NCBI GenBank assembly: GCA_963556195.1
Contig: OY744533.1
Span: forward strand, 44,190,413-44,254,412
Length of the DNA: 64,000 bases
Source: Sepiola atlantica
Lineage: Eukaryota > Mollusca > Cephalopoda > Sepiida > Sepiolidae
Reading direction: 5' to 3'
Shown here piece after piece: positions 49,001 to 50,889 of the stretch. Each line of letters starts with the position of its first letter. The first letter of the stretch is position 1. The notes beneath the pieces are model-generated. The model had not been told where the DNA came from and did not search any database. It saw only the letters and a program-made list of their open reading frames with translations. A program made the position numbers and the translations under genes.

Positions 49001-50889
49001 AAAAACCGGTGTAAACGGAAAATCACCCTCTTCTCTTTTCAATTGGCCTCGCAGAACGACGCTGACACCAGCGCTCCGTCTCACTCTCTTGTCTATTCAA
49101 TTGGCCTCACAGAACGACGCTAACCAGCGCTCCAGCAACATGTGTTCAACAACGGTAAGAGTTCTCAACTCATTTTCTTTGTATATGGCTTTCAAGGACT
49201 TTTTTCCCACGCCGGACTCATTTCTTCACATACTCTTTTCAAGAACTGTTTTTCCATCGACACACATACATACACCACACACGTCATCATTTCACGTACA
49301 CACACGTTCAATAAACCTTATTTGAACTACCTCCTTTTGTTTGTTAATTATTACTGTTTTTTACATGCAACAATTGCTTGATTTTATGAACTCGCTTATA
49401 GTCGGGAACACAACCCGATCCTAACAGTTTAAAAACACAAGACAAATCCCTATTCTTAGGCAGTTTTATTCTTTATATAAACATTTCATTATCATTAGTT
49501 TTAGCTGAATGATTTGATTAGAGTTTCTCTCATTTCCGAAAAGAATAAATGATGTTTCTTGATTCTGTCATTAATCCAGAATGCTGAATGGGTAGCAATT
49601 TTAATTTCTAGCAATTAAACTACTTTTGTATTTCTATTATACTAATTCTCCCCCGCGACATGATACACCGAAAAAAGAAAAAAAATTGGTCACTAAAAAA
49701 GTCGAGAAAAACGGGTGGTGGAGTATTATGAATAAGCGCCTGCGGCAGACAATCGTGGATTGACTTTTTAACTTAAAAGTAAATCAAACACGAAAGATTA
49801 CGAATTCAGTAAAGTAACACAAAATCAATAATTCAAAATAATTAATTAATAGAACATTTATTGAAATAAACTAAAATGTGGTTATTTTTTTTTTTTTTTT
49901 TACAAAACAAACAGTTTATTTACAATATAGTAAAAATTTGTAATAAATTAAAACTGACATATTTTTTGGAGGGAGGGAGGGGTCCAAACATACAATTTTT
50001 TAAAGAAATTAAAATGTGTGAAAACGAATAGTTTCTTTGAATATGTGATTTTTTTTTTCACAATGAACAGTTTATCTATAATATATTATTATTTGAATAT
50101 CACGCTTATTTTCTTGAATTTTCACACATATTTTGGATGAAATTTATTGATTAGTCTTAAATTGTATTTTTTATCTCGAAATAAAATTTTAATTTACTTT
50201 TTAAAGACTTGAAAATCAAACTTTTATGCAATGCCTTAAGTGGCCATATTGTAATTTTCTTATTTTCTTTTATTCTTAACATCTAAAAAAAAGGAAATAG
50301 GTTTGAAAAAAGGAACAAGTTAACAATGATTTCCAAGTGAATAAATAATCCTTAGGAGGGTAGCCGTGTTCTAGATGACAGTCTCCACATTGACACCCCC
50401 TATCAACATGATCGATCGTCGATCATTTTGACAAAAGAAAGGTCACCAGCGAGGTAGTCTGTCTTTCCCAGAATGATGCCAAGAACGTATTTTCAACTGC
50501 CATGAATACAGTCAGTGAATCAGAGATTATGAATGCTGGTAAACCAGCCCTTGATAGAAATAATTGATAGTTTAACAAACATTTCTTTTTTTAATTTAAA
50601 TAAATAAAAAAAATGGAGGGGATAATATACGTCCCCCTCCTTCCTCTTTTAAAAGAGTAAAATATGACAATTCAAAGAAATGAAATATTATAACCCACCT
50701 GTAGGAAATATTGTTCTATTCAGTTCAAAAAACATGGGATTCTTTTGAAAGAAATAAACCAATGCATTTTCTCCACTGCTTGTGCAGATCTTCATTACGG
50801 TGACATCACCTTTGTTCGGCAGGACTTCATTTAGGGAGTCTTCATCAAGGAACTTAAAATTTTTGAGGATATCAGCTCGAATTTTCTTC
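5971..50889 (-). CDS. EIF2D: EIF2D, translation initiation factor 2D (14 coding exons seen; both ends missing)
   Basis: eIF2D (ligatin) is a cytosolic ribosome-binding factor. In the known family it places tRNA in the P site independently of GTP and helps release tRNA and mRNA from 40S subunits after termination. Fourteen minus-strand segments flanked by AG and GT join in phase into about 545 codons, against roughly 580-590 for animal eIF2D. Order of domains: N-terminal domain (observed exons 1-2), PUA (2-4), acidic linker (5-6), winged helix (7-9), linker (10), SWIB/MDM2 (11-12), SUI1 (13-14). Diagnostic blocks are FTTWPPVFEKL, LMLPGLI, MDELLLHCFLCALK, IKKSSYKK, RNIVIEYVKRN, QLDPVLAGIVL and IQGNQINFVGKLLL. 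There is no in-frame stop or frameshift. The start-codon exon (~20 residues) and the terminal exon (~20 residues) were not located. All other identified elements between 6 and 50.7 kb are intronic. Confidence 0.95.
6480..6610 (+). repeat. Dispersed repeat C copy
   Basis: It matches 21,670-21,800: GTGTAAAAATAGTGTTAAAA, then GAAGTTAAAA and AGGATATGA in the same order. Non-coding; class unknown. Confidence 0.45.
7024..7243. repeat. Repeat B foldback element
   Basis: The left arm (7,024-7,096: TGTACGTCCTTCGTCAAAAG ... TTATGCTTCGCTAGTGTTCA) is the inverted, imperfect counterpart of the right arm (7,178-7,243: ATGAATATTAGTGCAAACAC ... GACGGAGGGTGTAC). The same end sequence closes the repeat B copies at 9,960-10,385, 23,285-23,720 and 28,165-28,265, so it looks like the terminal inverted repeat of a DNA transposon reduced to its ends. 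Confidence 0.6.
7262..7400 (+). repeat. Dispersed repeat E copy with hammerhead-like core
   Basis: Contains CTGATGATTTCTCTCCCAGA then ATGAAAC (7,321-7,347): the exact CUGAUGA box, a stem TTCT/AGAA, then the exact GAAA box. The 10.1-11.1 pair would be U-U rather than G-C, and no convincing stem I/III or cleavage triplet was found. The tail CATAAGTATATTTTC matches 2,330-2,460. Confidence 0.4.
7405..8940. other. Intron 13 stretch: low-complexity and unclassified repeat
   Basis: 7,620-7,860 has poly-C and GGAGG-type low complexity. 8,195-8,420 is a GC-richer block (paired CTCCCAGG/CCTCCTGG-type motifs, GCCTGAGGCGCCCC) that looks like an unclassified short repeat. No coding capacity seen. Confidence 0.4.
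8950..9890 (-). pseudogene. Mariner-like transposase relic
   Basis: Minus-strand frames read KDMGVRVATMNKALNTDL, then NNKWLAFSPHEVPHIMKIKF and SQTVMVFGCVSNKGHTMSLH, then IELLSTVNGY. This follows a common animal mariner-like transposase (block NxRWLAxSPxxVPxVMxxKHP, SVMVxGVVSxxGHVMPPHxF). The end reads DELIVRIKLMFKRLSKETMK. The catalytic-region aspartates cannot be followed because of frameshifts and stops. Dead copy in EIF2D intron 13. Confidence 0.72.
9960..10385 (+). repeat. Dispersed repeat B copy
   Basis: Same modules as 23,285-23,720: ACCAATGTGTATTTATTTGT, then AAGCAAATAGCA, TATGAATATTAGTGTGAACA, and the end GATGGAGGGTGTATACTAGT. It lies immediately downstream of observed exon 13, about 50 bp from its donor. 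Confidence 0.65.
10437..10557 (-). CDS. EIF2D: EIF2D observed exon 13 (SUI1 domain start)
   Basis: 121 bp; acceptor is a long T-run ending TTTAAG, donor GTATCA (non-optimal). It encodes VTGKMEVAHQLKLGDQPPVL, then KKGQLKNVCLEVQKRMNNKK. PPVLKKGQL and the terminal NNKK match human EPIVKKGRI and SNKK. It ends in phase 0. The SUI1-like fold contacts the decoding region of the 40S subunit in known structures. Confidence 0.93.
10936..11275 (+). mobile_element. Solo-LTR candidate with TGTAGCAG terminus
   Basis: Begins TGTAGCAGTC after a short purine-rich tract (AAGCAGAGG), the same eight-base terminus as the LTR element at 46,156 and the gag-linked LTR at 26,944. It is clearly GC-richer than the flanks and has GAATAAAC (11,217-11,224) as a likely polyadenylation signal. 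The 3' border was not defined and no target duplication was found. Confidence 0.45.
11560..11950. repeat. Unclassified GC-richer repeat
   Basis: Contains a poly-G run (11,751-11,762) and a segment TTGAGTTTTGCAAA ... ATTTGGTGCATTTT that recurs at 23,862-23,930 with a following GTCAGGAAGC. No gene recognised. Confidence 0.4.
11951..13425. other. Intron 12 AT-rich stretch
   Basis: AT-rich sequence with a (TA)n run at 12,289-12,327, poly-T/poly-A at 12,396-12,429 and a (CT)n tract at 12,936-12,966. Nothing coding recognised. Confidence 0.6.
13430..13832. repeat. Foldback element with ~100 bp arms
   Basis: The left arm (13,430-13,535) begins ATTCAATTCCAAAGTCCATG and is mirrored by the right arm (13,724-13,832), ending CATGGACTTTGGAATTGAAT. 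Arms are about 90% complementary around a ~190 bp centre without a recognisable gene. Probably a MITE or a foldback transposon; no target duplication was identified. Confidence 0.65.
13990..14041. repeat. (TA)n microsatellite, ~52 bp
   Basis: Uninterrupted alternating TA. Comparable runs in this gene: 16,678-16,718, 29,244-29,275, 30,029-30,062, 34,010-34,056 and 38,054-38,077. Confidence 0.95.
14672..14734. repeat. Small palindrome (29 bp arms, 5 bp loop)
   Basis: TTTTACAGCATATCAACCC to GGGGT, loop ACATA, then the reverse complement with two adjacent mismatches. The half-site (TTTTACAGCATA-CAACCC) also occurs at 14,616-14,636, and related text (GGTTATTTAATGTYGAAACA) at 38,910 and 51,205, so it belongs to a dispersed family. 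Confidence 0.7.
15087..15179 (-). CDS. EIF2D: EIF2D observed exon 12 (SWIB/MDM2 domain, end)
   Basis: 93 bp; acceptor TTTTTCAG, donor GTAAGT. It encodes QVQLDPVLAGIVLRQGENNK, then FFMEWKDIVS and a split Arg. It aligns with VRLDPILCDCILEKNEQ...LPWDSLLTR in human. Confidence 0.95.
15443..16061 (+). repeat. Dispersed repeat D, copy 1 (direct repeat flanking exon 11)
   Basis: Nearly identical to 17,574-18,210 in the same orientation, over ~620 bp, with only small indels and scattered substitutions. Marks: CATGGCATCTCAGTTACATG, CTCTATATATAAAATTCAAT, TCATGCTATAAAGTAA. A more diverged third copy is at 45,640-46,110. No coding capacity. Confidence 0.88.
16158..16253 (-). CDS. EIF2D: EIF2D observed exon 11 (SWIB/MDM2 domain)
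   Basis: 96 bp; acceptor GTTTTTCAG, donor GTAAGT. It encodes KGSAIRVSEIRNIVIEYVKR, then NRLQREGEANKA. EIRNIVIEYVKRN matches the SWIB/MDM2 helix EVRTIVINYAKKN of human eIF2D. Two ~620 bp direct repeats lie on either side (15,443-16,061 and 17,574-18,210). The exon is a multiple of three, so its loss by skipping or deletion would keep the reading frame. Confidence 0.95.
16719..16915. repeat. Perfect inverted repeat, 92 bp arms with 13 bp loop
   Basis: The left arm (16,719-16,810) is exactly the reverse complement of the right arm (16,824-16,915), read base by base without a mismatch; the loop is ATGCAAGGAGTTT. It sits in EIF2D intron 10 next to a (TA)n tract. Transcribed, it would fold into a long perfect duplex. 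It resembles no other repeat in the window. Confidence 0.92.
16920..17570. other. Intron 10 AT-rich stretch
   Basis: Unclassified sequence with short moderately GC-rich patches (17,155-17,330) and TTATAT-type low complexity at 17,410-17,560. No gene seen. Confidence 0.5.
17574..18210 (+). repeat. Dispersed repeat D, copy 2 (direct repeat flanking exon 11)
   Basis: Partner of 15,443-16,061. It continues past the point where copy 1 stops, and the continuation (18,210-18,350, ATTATTTTGTGTAATTTG) matches the third copy near 45,890. So copy 1 is truncated and this is the longer one. Confidence 0.88.
18525..19005 (-). pseudogene. Unidentified coding relic
   Basis: Two overlapping minus-strand frames of 75 and 119 codons with normal amino-acid composition: one holds GYYADPQQCEKRMYRCNPKN, the other LDIMRILNNAKKECIDAILK and SNTNIILTITQSVTNKCVHV. 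The second looks helical and protein-like. The switch between frames around 18,890 suggests one ancestral ORF broken by a frameshift. Base composition is less AT-rich than its surroundings. I do not recognise the family; it may be a processed pseudogene or a mobile-element gene. Confidence 0.35.
19205..19790 (+). repeat. Degenerate ~165-180 bp tandem repeat, about 3 units
   Basis: Units share AGAAGCGACTT or CGCTTCTAA, a CACTATCAGAAGATCATTT-like block, CAAAATGCCC, GGTAATTTGGGCC, GACGCCAAAAAATTGAA and TATCACCAAGAG. Divergence is high. A poly-C run follows at 19,819. No gene recognised. Confidence 0.6.
19830..20735. other. Intron 10 AT-rich stretch, nothing recognised
   Basis: Non-coding sequence with a short internal duplication around AAGAATATTTAGCTGGCAA (20,228-20,310). 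No transposon or gene found. Confidence 0.5.
20742..20882 (-). CDS. EIF2D: EIF2D observed exon 10 (linker into SWIB/MDM2)
   Basis: 141 bp; acceptor CTCTGCAG, donor GTAAGT. It encodes DLKDLVAPDVEESEGQNSSG, a variable linker, then KPFSIVEMRIVKDLVLPVFK and DFGYV. The second half corresponds to the human stretch before KKGSFLEGSEVR. Conservation is moderate; phase and splice signals are clean. Confidence 0.9.
21670..21800 (+). repeat. Dispersed repeat C copy
   Basis: Partner of 6,480-6,610. The surrounding intron 9 sequence 20,883-22,230 has no gene; 20,960-21,420 is unclassified unique-looking sequence. Confidence 0.4.
22262..22370 (+). pseudogene. LINE 3'-end fragment
   Basis: The frame reads RRCMQNRRPCWFGHIERMDE then SSWISRCRTQIMQGR. 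This is the R-L-R-W-F-G-H-V-E-R-M block near the C-terminus of a non-LTR reverse transcriptase, the same family as 34,930-35,590. Short, dead fragment in intron 9. 22,371-23,146 shows nothing further. Confidence 0.65.
23147..23250 (-). CDS. EIF2D: EIF2D observed exon 9 (winged helix, end)
   Basis: 104 bp, starts in phase 0 after a T-run acceptor (TTTTTAAG), donor GTAAGT. It encodes FSKFLQMMQAEGFIRVTEKS, then KGVDVIDWFDKTHP. It aligns with LSKFLQQMQQE...VKELSKGVESI in human and completes the winged helix. Confidence 0.95.
23285..23720 (+). repeat. Dispersed repeat B copy
   Basis: Module order as in 9,960-10,385. It starts ~35 bp from the acceptor of observed exon 9. The terminal GAGGGTGTACACTAATATAT at 23,976 is separated by an insertion (23,720-23,975) that contains the TTGAGTTTTGCAAA segment also seen at 11,862. 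Confidence 0.65.
24000..24080 (-). repeat. Penelope-type terminal fragment with degenerate hammerhead-like text
   Basis: On the minus strand it reads CTGAGGAAGTCTGACAATAA then AGATGAAACGTTGATGACTA. Strings of the form CTGAAGAAG...CGAAACG are common at the ends of animal retroelements, including Penelope-like ones. Only the GAAAC box is intact here. Confidence 0.35.
24790..24960 (+). repeat. tRNA-like SINE carrying a hammerhead ribozyme
   Basis: A box TGGTTAAGGCG at 24,801-24,811 fits the pol III A-box consensus. About 33 bp further on, GGTTTCGAATC (24,845-24,855) fits the B-box core TTCGAATC with one extra T. 28 bp after that comes a complete hammerhead fold (24,883-24,931). The unit lies between (TA)n tracts. 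tRNA-type promoter plus hammerhead is the known plan of the schistosome Sm-alpha SINE-like repeats; this unit is a comparable but apparently distinct arrangement. Transcription is inferred. Confidence 0.65.
24883..24931 (+). ncRNA. Type I hammerhead self-cleaving ribozyme
   Basis: All invariant core positions are present: CTGATGA (24,889-24,895) and GAAA (24,912-24,915). Stem II is GTCC (24,896-24,899) with GGAC (24,908-24,911) closing an 8-base loop. Stem III is minimal: A24,915-T24,924 and C24,916-G24,923 around GTATAT. The cleavage triplet is GTA, with scission expected after A24,925. Stem I pairs TCTATG (24,883-24,888) with CATAGA (24,926-24,931), six perfect pairs. Short stem III type I hammerheads are typical of Penelope-like elements and animal retrozymes, where dimers often cleave best. 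Confidence 0.85.
24961..25560. other. Microsatellite and unclassified stretch before gag relic
   Basis: (TA)n then (TATG)n at 24,960-24,995. The rest is AT-rich; it could include a 5' leader of the gypsy relic that follows, but no LTR or primer-binding site was recognised. Confidence 0.4.
25569..26580 (+). pseudogene. Ty3/gypsy-type gag relic, split by a minisatellite
   Basis: From ATG at 25,569 the frame reads LMPAYSGDVCVWFAQIEAHF then TAHRITSEAKQL, with a stop replacing the following Tyr codon. After the array it resumes with ASYETIKQ, then LLGQLFVSCLPSTVQAILTP and MMETSTVEQLASV in another frame. This order (a W-F-x-x-x-E-x-x-F start and a LP-x-x-x-Q block) is that of gag capsid proteins encoded by invertebrate gypsy retrotransposons. 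Stops and frameshifts make it inactive. No protease or RT follows; an LTR-like terminus lies at 26,944. Confidence 0.7.
25741..26158 (+). repeat. 19 bp minisatellite, ~22 units, inside gag relic
   Basis: The unit is CTGGTGCATCTTAAACAAT with C/T variation (CAACCTGG or CAATCTGG) and one GGGG variant. The array is bounded on both sides by the gag codons it derives from: CCTCAACCTGGTGCATCTT on the left and GGTGCATCTTACGAGACC on the right. The unit carries TAA and is not a multiple of three, so the array disrupts the ORF. Confidence 0.95.
26944..27305 (+). mobile_element. LTR (partial) with TGTAGCAG terminus and adjacent polypurine tract
   Basis: Preceded by AAAACAGGGGG, a plausible polypurine tract, then CTA and TGTAGCAGTTGC. 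It is GC-richer than its flanks. The distal part (GAGGAACTCCAGGATAACG ... TTGTTCCTGTGTTCCCGTAA ATAAAA) resembles 58,465-58,550. It runs straight into a repeat A copy at ~27,290, so the 3' end is truncated or overwritten. It may be the 3' LTR of the gag relic just upstream. Confidence 0.5.
27290..27660 (+). repeat. Dispersed repeat A copy
   Basis: Shares ACTCCAAAGAAACTGAAATT and the GATGTCTAATACCTACTGTT, CATAAAACTCTGAGG and CCTTAACTTTATATAGATAG blocks with the other copies. It abuts observed exon 8 by ~90 bp. Confidence 0.75.
27752..27797 (-). CDS. EIF2D: EIF2D observed exon 8 (micro-exon, winged helix)
   Basis: 46 bp; acceptor TAATTTCAG, donor GTAAGT. It encodes the split Cys and SPGQTLEIKKSSYKK. 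The IKKSSYKK block is identical to human eIF2D. It ends in phase 0. Confidence 0.95.
27870..28160 (+). pseudogene. LINE RT fragment in intron 7
   Basis: The frame reads VNVTKINVMISS then a zinc-knuckle-like CGKW-type remnant, then a stretch matching GAGAACTC...GAGAAAGT...CTGGATGG...GCTATTGAGGTTGTTCA of 34,950-35,000. Heavily decayed. A repeat B end fragment follows at 28,165-28,265. Confidence 0.55.
28700..28817 (-). CDS. EIF2D: EIF2D observed exon 7 (winged-helix domain start)
   Basis: 118 bp; acceptor TTTTTCAG, donor GTTTGT (weaker than consensus). It encodes EMDELLLHCFLCALKTRLK, then EKDLPITTVNFYRNHMKAF. This is the start of the winged-helix domain (human QMDELLQQCFLHALK). The last two bases join T of the next exon to make a Cys that is conserved in human. 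Confidence 0.95.
28818..32890. other. Intron 6, AT-rich stretch
   Basis: About 4 kb without a recognised gene. It holds (TA)n at 29,244-29,275 and 30,029-30,062, an internally duplicated pattern (GGAAAATAACAATAAAATTA near 29,525 and 32,675 with GACTGTTTAAAAAA following), a repeat A fragment near 31,300-31,420, and CTATGCTGATGAAGAGATCT at 31,161, a possible decayed relative of the 24.9 kb hammerhead. Confidence 0.55.
32896..33690 (+). repeat. Dispersed repeat A, longest copy plus a partial second copy
   Basis: 32,896-33,540 starts AGAAGAATACCCGTCCCAGG and carries all modules in order, ending CCTAACTTTATATACATA. 33,550-33,690 repeats only the distal modules (CCTAGAATATATATTCCAAA ... CCTGTACATA). 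Confidence 0.8.
33691..34368. other. Intron 6, proximal stretch
   Basis: Contains (TA)n at 34,010-34,056, (GA)n at 34,071-34,083 and otherwise unclassified sequence. Nothing coding. Confidence 0.5.
34369..34584 (-). CDS. EIF2D: EIF2D observed exon 6 (acidic linker)
   Basis: 216 bp, 71 whole codons. Acceptor CATTTCAG, donor GTAAGG. It starts E-V-D-S-S-D-S-E-E-E and ends in a Glu/Asp run (EEREEEDYDEEDDDSEDEQL). Family members carry a poorly conserved, low-complexity acidic linker between PUA and winged helix, so identity rests on position, splice signals and phase rather than sequence match. Probably disordered. Confidence 0.88.
34930..35590 (+). pseudogene. LINE reverse transcriptase 3' region relic
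   Basis: Frames read EMDENSDVEKVDLDGEAIEV then VQKFCYL, then IAQIRSGSGKL and RELLPLLTSKVLPLLTNQTC, then MMYGGEMWLMIVEDMHCFER, NDMKIIRWMCNASLRYWLRS and WYGHVERIDKRS. This is the C-terminal part of a non-LTR retrotransposon ORF2 (the LYGxExW and RLxWxGHVxRM landmarks). Frameshifts and stops are present. Copies of the same family: 22,262 and 27,870. Confidence 0.82.
36040..36415 (-). repeat. Dispersed repeat A copy (5' modules)
   Basis: Contains CATGTAATGGATTTTGATCA, AAAATTGGAACAAGGATTCT, AGACATAAAGTTTAGTATCA and ends CTGGGACGGGTATTCTTCTA. It serves as the uninterrupted reference for the junctions of the 584-930 insertion. Confidence 0.75.
36675..36715 (-). CDS. EIF2D: EIF2D observed exon 5 (micro-exon, linker)
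   Basis: Only 41 bp. Acceptor TCCCTTAG, donor GTAAGT. The first base completes the Trp that ends the PUA domain, followed by AAGDKSKPPHIPQ. The human protein has W then RSGNKSSPPSI at this point, which supports the call despite the short length. Phases match exons 4 and 6. Confidence 0.88.
37302..37571 (-). mobile_element. LTR with adjacent primer-binding site
   Basis: On the minus strand it starts TGTAAAGGTTAGGGGTCGGA and ends TTATGAACA (TG...CA), with AATAAACC 20 bp before the end. It is followed directly by TTGGTGTCCGAGTGGGTTT (37,283-37,301), which sits where a primer-binding site belongs and resembles the TTGGTGAC(C/T)CCGA type. It holds a (CT)n tract. No gag or pol follows, so it is a 5' LTR plus leader remnant in EIF2D intron 4. 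Confidence 0.65.
37590..37812. mobile_element. Short DNA transposon with CAGGGTGGTC terminal repeats
   Basis: CAGGGTGGTCACTAAAAAGC at the left mirrors GCTTTTCTAGCGACCACCCTG at the right, with further pairing to AAATTTG/CAAATTT. Length 223 bp; internal ORF is broken (…CAAATTGAAGAAGTGAATAAG…). The ends look like a mariner-type MITE; flanking duplication not resolved. It begins 19 bp from the LTR at 37,302-37,571. Confidence 0.6.
38305..38400. repeat. Poly-G and poly-C tracts
   Basis: A G-run at 38,300-38,309 and a C-run at 38,389-38,397, plus a C-run at 38,866-38,878. Other such tracts: 7,621, 7,786, 11,751, 14,540, 19,819, 48,862, 52,857, 53,217, 61,136, 62,642 and 63,589. Confidence 0.85.
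38481..38588 (-). CDS. EIF2D: EIF2D observed exon 4 (PUA domain, end)
   Basis: 108 bp; acceptor ATTGCAG, donor GTAATT. It encodes APVAVGQMLMSGRDMYDSNM, then KGKGIGIVHYFGDELW. It completes the PUA fold: the APVA(I/V)G motif and the final G-x-LW match the human protein. Splice phases fit both neighbours. Confidence 0.95.
39275..40305 (-). pseudogene. Non-LTR retrotransposon reverse transcriptase relic
   Basis: Minus-strand frames read GLLLKIRSYGITGKIFNIIR, then GVLQGSHFGPLLFLIFVND, then IGIFADNTMLYS (FADD box altered to FADN), then 206 codons with NAAKTKLLSFNNYKKPLQPP, LLGLTFTGNMNWNKYIEDI, CMEYCCHIWAGASSTSLSLL, VQKRVANLIG and GLWNSLPAEV. This is the palm-to-C-terminus of a LINE ORF2. The YADD-to-FADN change and two frame breaks mark it as inactive. 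A shorter copy of the same family lies at 61,940-62,430. Confidence 0.85.
40300..40860 (+). pseudogene. Penelope-like retroelement RT fragment
   Basis: The frame reads KKLIRAFKYLGLKIYRTPNC, EEVNYLDITMNL, YINIRSNHLKSIIKQIPKTI, then KIIWFNSPYCQLSNINIGKA, FLNLIDKHF, and ISYSCTKNMDRRISTHNHKI. NYLDIT, NHPxxIxKQIPxxI, IIWFNPPYS and NIGKxFLxLIDKHF are the landmarks of the RT/linker part of Penelope-like elements. Stops interrupt it and no GIY-YIG endonuclease follows. It abuts, head to head, the LINE relic ending at 40,305. Confidence 0.85.
41446..41548 (-). CDS. EIF2D: EIF2D observed exon 3 (PUA domain)
   Basis: 103 bp; acceptor TGCTTTCAG, donor GTAAGT. It encodes LMLPGLIIKGEVHPWTF, then KHVEKGASCTINLRGN. 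The LMLPGL motif is the start of the PUA RNA-binding fold. A GTGT doublet at the 3' end leaves two possible donors; GTAAGT keeps the frame into the next exon. A 39 bp minisatellite begins only about 30 bp upstream of the acceptor, where the branch point would be expected. Confidence 0.95.
41578..42376 (+). repeat. 39 bp minisatellite, ~20 units, beside EIF2D exon 3
   Basis: The unit is GTTTTCTTGTTTTCCTGATG AAAACAAAATCCAATAAAA. Units differ mainly at CCTGATG versus CCCGATG, and two carry small deletions (near 41,697 and 42,000). As 39 is 13 codons, several frames stay open for up to 301 codons; these are artefacts. The array begins ~30 bp from the exon 3 acceptor on the upstream side. Confidence 0.97.
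42620..42915. repeat. Purine-rich (GA/GAAA)n tract
   Basis: About 300 bp of A and G with GACAGAAAGAGAGA and AAAACGAAAA motifs. Low-complexity open frames on both strands are not genes. 42,916-43,500 is unclassified intron sequence. Confidence 0.9.
43514..43597 (-). CDS. EIF2D: EIF2D observed exon 2 (N-terminal domain / PUA junction)
   Basis: 84 bp, acceptor TTTTCAG, donor GTAAGT. It encodes VYLLWKHPQIMLSFTTWPP then VFEKLAAGA, one of the best conserved stretches of the family. The 3' splice site and the first ~19 exonic bases are also present in every unit of the 92 bp tandem array just upstream (43,598-44,602), so this acceptor competes with about ten near-identical decoys. Confidence 0.95.
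43590..44602 (+). repeat. 92 bp tandem array containing copies of the EIF2D exon 2 splice acceptor
   Basis: Eleven units including the one fused to the exon. Period 92 bp. On the minus strand each unit contains CATCTTTTTCTTTTCAG, a pyrimidine tract with AG, followed by TCTATCTTTTGTGGAAGCA, the first 19 bases of exon 2. Ten decoys lie near 43,682, 43,774, 43,866, 43,958, 44,050, 44,142, 44,234, 44,329, 44,420 and 44,512. The true exon diverges from the unit after GTGGAAGCA. Small differences (GAAAACGAAAA, GTTAGACTG, CATGCATG) mark subfamilies. Confidence 0.96.
45240..45610 (-). pseudogene. LINE 3'-end fragment
   Basis: A minus-strand frame reads LCYLWDRTNILLATKGHIY, LTVQTILYYGSETWSMRVAD and NKLICDYALLHYC. 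It fits the GRIYQAVVRxxLLYGxExW...R-V-A-D block of LINE ORF2 C-termini. Several stops. 44,603-45,239 contains no other recognised gene. Confidence 0.55.
45640..46110 (+). repeat. Dispersed repeat D, copy 3 (diverged)
   Basis: It matches the distal half of 17,574-18,350: ATGATGTCATTCTATAAAGT, ATTTTGACCCCTCCC, CAGTATTTATTAATTA, ATTATTTTGTGTAATTTG, AGGCTA and CATGGTGTTGTCATAA. The LTR element at 46,156 lies ~45 bp downstream. Confidence 0.7.
46156..46699 (+). repeat. 5' LTR of the non-autonomous element
   Basis: Starts TGTAGCAGTTACC and ends CCCGATCCTAACA. TATAAAAA at 46,271-46,278 is a likely core promoter and AATAAA at 46,583-46,588 a likely polyadenylation signal. It contains a near-duplicate CAATTGGCCTCGCAGAACGA / CAATTGGCCTCACAGAACGA, about 60 bp apart. 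Confidence 0.93.
46700..46717 (+). promoter_or_regulatory. Primer-binding site candidate
   Basis: TTGGTGACCGCGATAAGC lies immediately after the 5' LTR. It shares TTGGTGAC with the sequence at 58,722 (TTGGTGACTCCGATGTGA) and resembles the TGGTGACCCCGACGTG sites of metazoan Ty3/gypsy elements. The tRNA primer was not determined. Confidence 0.65.
46780..47570 (+). repeat. Degenerate internal tandem repeats of the LTR element
   Basis: About eight degenerate 45-60 bp units of GCCGCCATCTTTTTCCTGG CCACGTGG followed by an A-rich stretch (near 46,880, 46,937, 46,981, 47,231, 47,277, 47,326, 47,423). A second motif, GAAACAAATTACGACTCCAT then a T-run and CTACCCACGTGG, recurs near 46,800, 47,060 and 47,507, so there is higher-order structure. 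The CACGTG core is conserved in many units. Confidence 0.75.
48121..48392 (+). repeat. 34 bp tandem repeat inside the LTR element, 8 units
   Basis: The unit is CAGACCCACTTGCGCTCACT CATCAACAACTGCG. Related degenerate units continue to ~48,740 (CAGACCCACTTGCAATCAAT). All three plus-strand frames stay open because the unit lacks stops; reading shifts each unit, so coding is unlikely. Confidence 0.92.
48883..49426 (+). repeat. 3' LTR of the non-autonomous element
   Basis: Same 544 bp length as the 5' LTR. Differences seen: CACCGGTTGG for CACCAGTTGG, CCAGCGCTCC for CCAGTGCTCC, and three in ACGTCATCATTTCACGTAC ACACACG. TATAAAAA is at 48,998. Confidence 0.93.
49840..50100. repeat. AT-rich repeat shared with 57.7-58.0 kb
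   Basis: Shares AATTAATTAATAGAACATTT, GTGAAAACGAATAGTTTCTT, CAGTTTATTTACAATATAGT and AAAAATTTGTAATAAATTAA with 57,690-58,035, where ~150 bp modules recur. 50,101-50,698 is unclassified apart from a GC-richer patch at 50,380-50,470. Confidence 0.55.
50699..50889 (-). CDS. EIF2D: EIF2D observed exon 1 (N-terminal domain)
   Basis: 191 bp; the acceptor reads TATTTCAG and the donor GTGGGT. The first base completes a split codon and the last base starts one. It encodes KKIRADILKNFKFLDEDSL through NRTIFPT, aligning with the N-terminal domain of vertebrate eIF2D that begins after the residues SDR. The donor lacks the usual A at +3 (GTG), which is tolerated. The preceding exon, with the initiator Met, should lie at higher coordinate; no matching peptide was found up to 64,000. 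Confidence 0.93.

Larger units (their letters stand above)
46156..49426 (+). mobile_element. Non-autonomous LTR retrotransposon, complete, recently inserted
   Basis: Two 544 bp LTRs in the same orientation enclose 2,183 bp. GTTT flanks both outer ends (46,152-46,155 and 49,427-49,430), a perfect 4 bp target duplication. Only five differences were counted between the LTRs (~0.9%), so insertion is recent. A primer-binding site candidate follows the 5' LTR, and a G-run with GGGGAG precedes the 3' LTR as polypurine tract. The interior has no gag, protease, RT or integrase; it is made of two families of tandem repeats and an unidentified segment. It must depend on proteins from an autonomous relative. 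Inserted in EIF2D intron 1, opposite to the gene. Confidence 0.93.

Noticed and set aside
50480..50582. ATG followed by MFVKLSIISIKGW as the missing EIF2D first exon
   Set aside because: It superficially resembles the MF(A/V)K start of eIF2D but lies downstream of observed exon 1 in gene order and lacks the KSNT block.
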